DNA of 64,000 nucleotides from Micromonospora sp. U21 (GTDB lineage: Bacteria; Actinomycetota; Actinomycetes; Mycobacteriales; Micromonosporaceae), in the NCBI RefSeq assembly GCF_018070045.1, contig NZ_JAGPYK010000008.1, positions 1 to 64,000 on the forward strand. Reading direction: 5' to 3'. Below the pieces are notes generated by a model, which had not been told where the DNA came from, did not search any database, and saw nothing but the letters and a program-made list of their open reading frames with translations. Below are positions 60,196-64,000 of this stretch, one piece after another; positions within the stretch are counted from its first letter, which is position 1; the number at the start of each line of letters is the position of its first letter. Both the position numbers and the translations under genes were made by a program.

Positions 60196-60391
60196 GGCGC
60201 GGGGCGCGGGGCGCGGGGCGCGGGGCGCGGGGCGCGGGGCGCGGGGCGCGGGGCGCGGGACGGCGGGGCGCGGGACGGCGGGGACGGCGGGGACGGCGGG
60301 GCGCGGGATGCGAGGACGGCGGGGATTGGCGGGGCGCGAGGACGGCGGGGACGGCGGGGACGCGGGACGCGAGGACGCGGCGGACGGGGGC
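60196..60391. repeat. G/C microsatellite, GCGCGGGG octamers then ACGGCGGGG units
   Basis: Eight perfect GCGCGGGG copies (60196-60259) merge into irregular ACGGCGGGG units to about 60391. The array begins exactly at the flank of the palindrome, suggesting expansion from the flank word GGGCGCGGGG. Confidence 0.8.
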
Positions 60392-60485
60392 GCGAGGGCG
60401 CCAGGGTGCGGCGGTTTCGGGGTGGCGCGGCGTGGACCTGGGCGGAAGGGGGTGGCTGTCGGTGGACGGGGATAGGCTGGTCGTC

Positions 60486-60548
60486 GTGCACCCCCCGTCC
60501 GACCGGACGAGGGGCAGCCGTCGTGTGCGTCGACTCCCCTGGAAGTGA
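60486..60548 (+). CDS. 20-aa leaderless upstream ORF before mfd
   Basis: GTG at 60486 is 7 nt after TAGGCT (60473-60478). The basic peptide ([11 protein letters not shown]...) ends at TGA 60546-60548, 4 nt before the mfd ATG. It may be translated and coupled to mfd; coding is only suggested by the start signals. Confidence 0.4.
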   Translation: MHPPSDRTRGSRRVRRLPWK

Positions 60549-60552
60549 TCAC

Positions 60553-64000
<3,448 letters not shown>

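Noticed and set aside
60196..60391. CRISPR array
   Set aside because: The repeats are 8-9 bp, directly adjacent, with no spacers and no cas genes nearby.

Overview
The window is high-GC DNA from an actinomycete, most likely Micromonosporaceae (Micromonospora type). I infer this from strong G/C third-position bias, many GTG starts, an acyl-CoA carboxylase with an epsilon subunit, a mycosin/PPE-like type VII cassette, GuaB1, PhoH with a PIN domain, and gene orders that match Mycobacterium tuberculosis blocks I know. No rRNA, tRNA, CRISPR array, phage or insertion sequence is visible. About 60 protein genes are supported. The last one, mfd, runs off the right edge.

Layout. 1-4.4 kb: a MarR regulator with a heterodimeric ABC exporter. 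4.4-8.6 kb: a DoxX/TetR divergent pair with two operators, guaB1, and a divergent lysE/lysG pair. 8.7-27.9 kb: an expanded acyl-CoA carboxylase region. The order accA3, maf, accE5, accD5, birA is kept as in M. tuberculosis, but other modules lie between the genes: a PadR-controlled drug exporter, a methyltransferase, a type VII mycosin/PPE-like cassette, a receptor kinase, a lysozyme, a metalloprotease, panE and an ECF sigma unit. 28-30.5 kb: PH-domain, MaoC and two GtrA genes. 31-36 kb: pckG, a membrane protein, a geranylgeranyl-reductase-like flavoenzyme, a cis-prenyltransferase and otsB. 37.5-39 kb: an uncharacterised divergent locus (XRE regulator, tiny peptide, two small proteins). 39.2-52.6 kb: phoH, a lytic-transglycosylase-like protein, a rhomboid, a ferredoxin reductase, a TetR/epimerase pair, glpX, a DUF4245-type gene, xseAB and ispH, in an order resembling M. 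tuberculosis Rv1086-Rv1110. 52.6-64 kb: rmuC, ppc, an S66 peptidase, a cyclase-family enzyme and mfd.

How the genes work together. Central carbon supply is well represented (pckG, ppc, glpX), as is malonyl/methylmalonyl-CoA supply (accA3, accD5, accE5, with BirA attaching biotin). Isoprenoid genes (ispH, cis-prenyltransferase, reductase) and GtrA flippase-like proteins point to polyprenyl-linked envelope work. Several regulator-exporter pairs carry visible operators.

Most distinctive signals. (1) About nineteen starts sit 5-7 nt after a TANNNT box, which predicts widespread leaderless translation. (2) Three of these lead short upstream ORFs that overlap or abut a larger gene (before the 114-aa gene, phoH and mfd). 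(3) Long inverted repeats beginning or ending in GATC recur between genes, and two near-identical copies bracket the cyclase gene beside a G/C microsatellite. (4) The mycosin/PPE-like cassette has a less G/C-rich core inside a high-GC frame.
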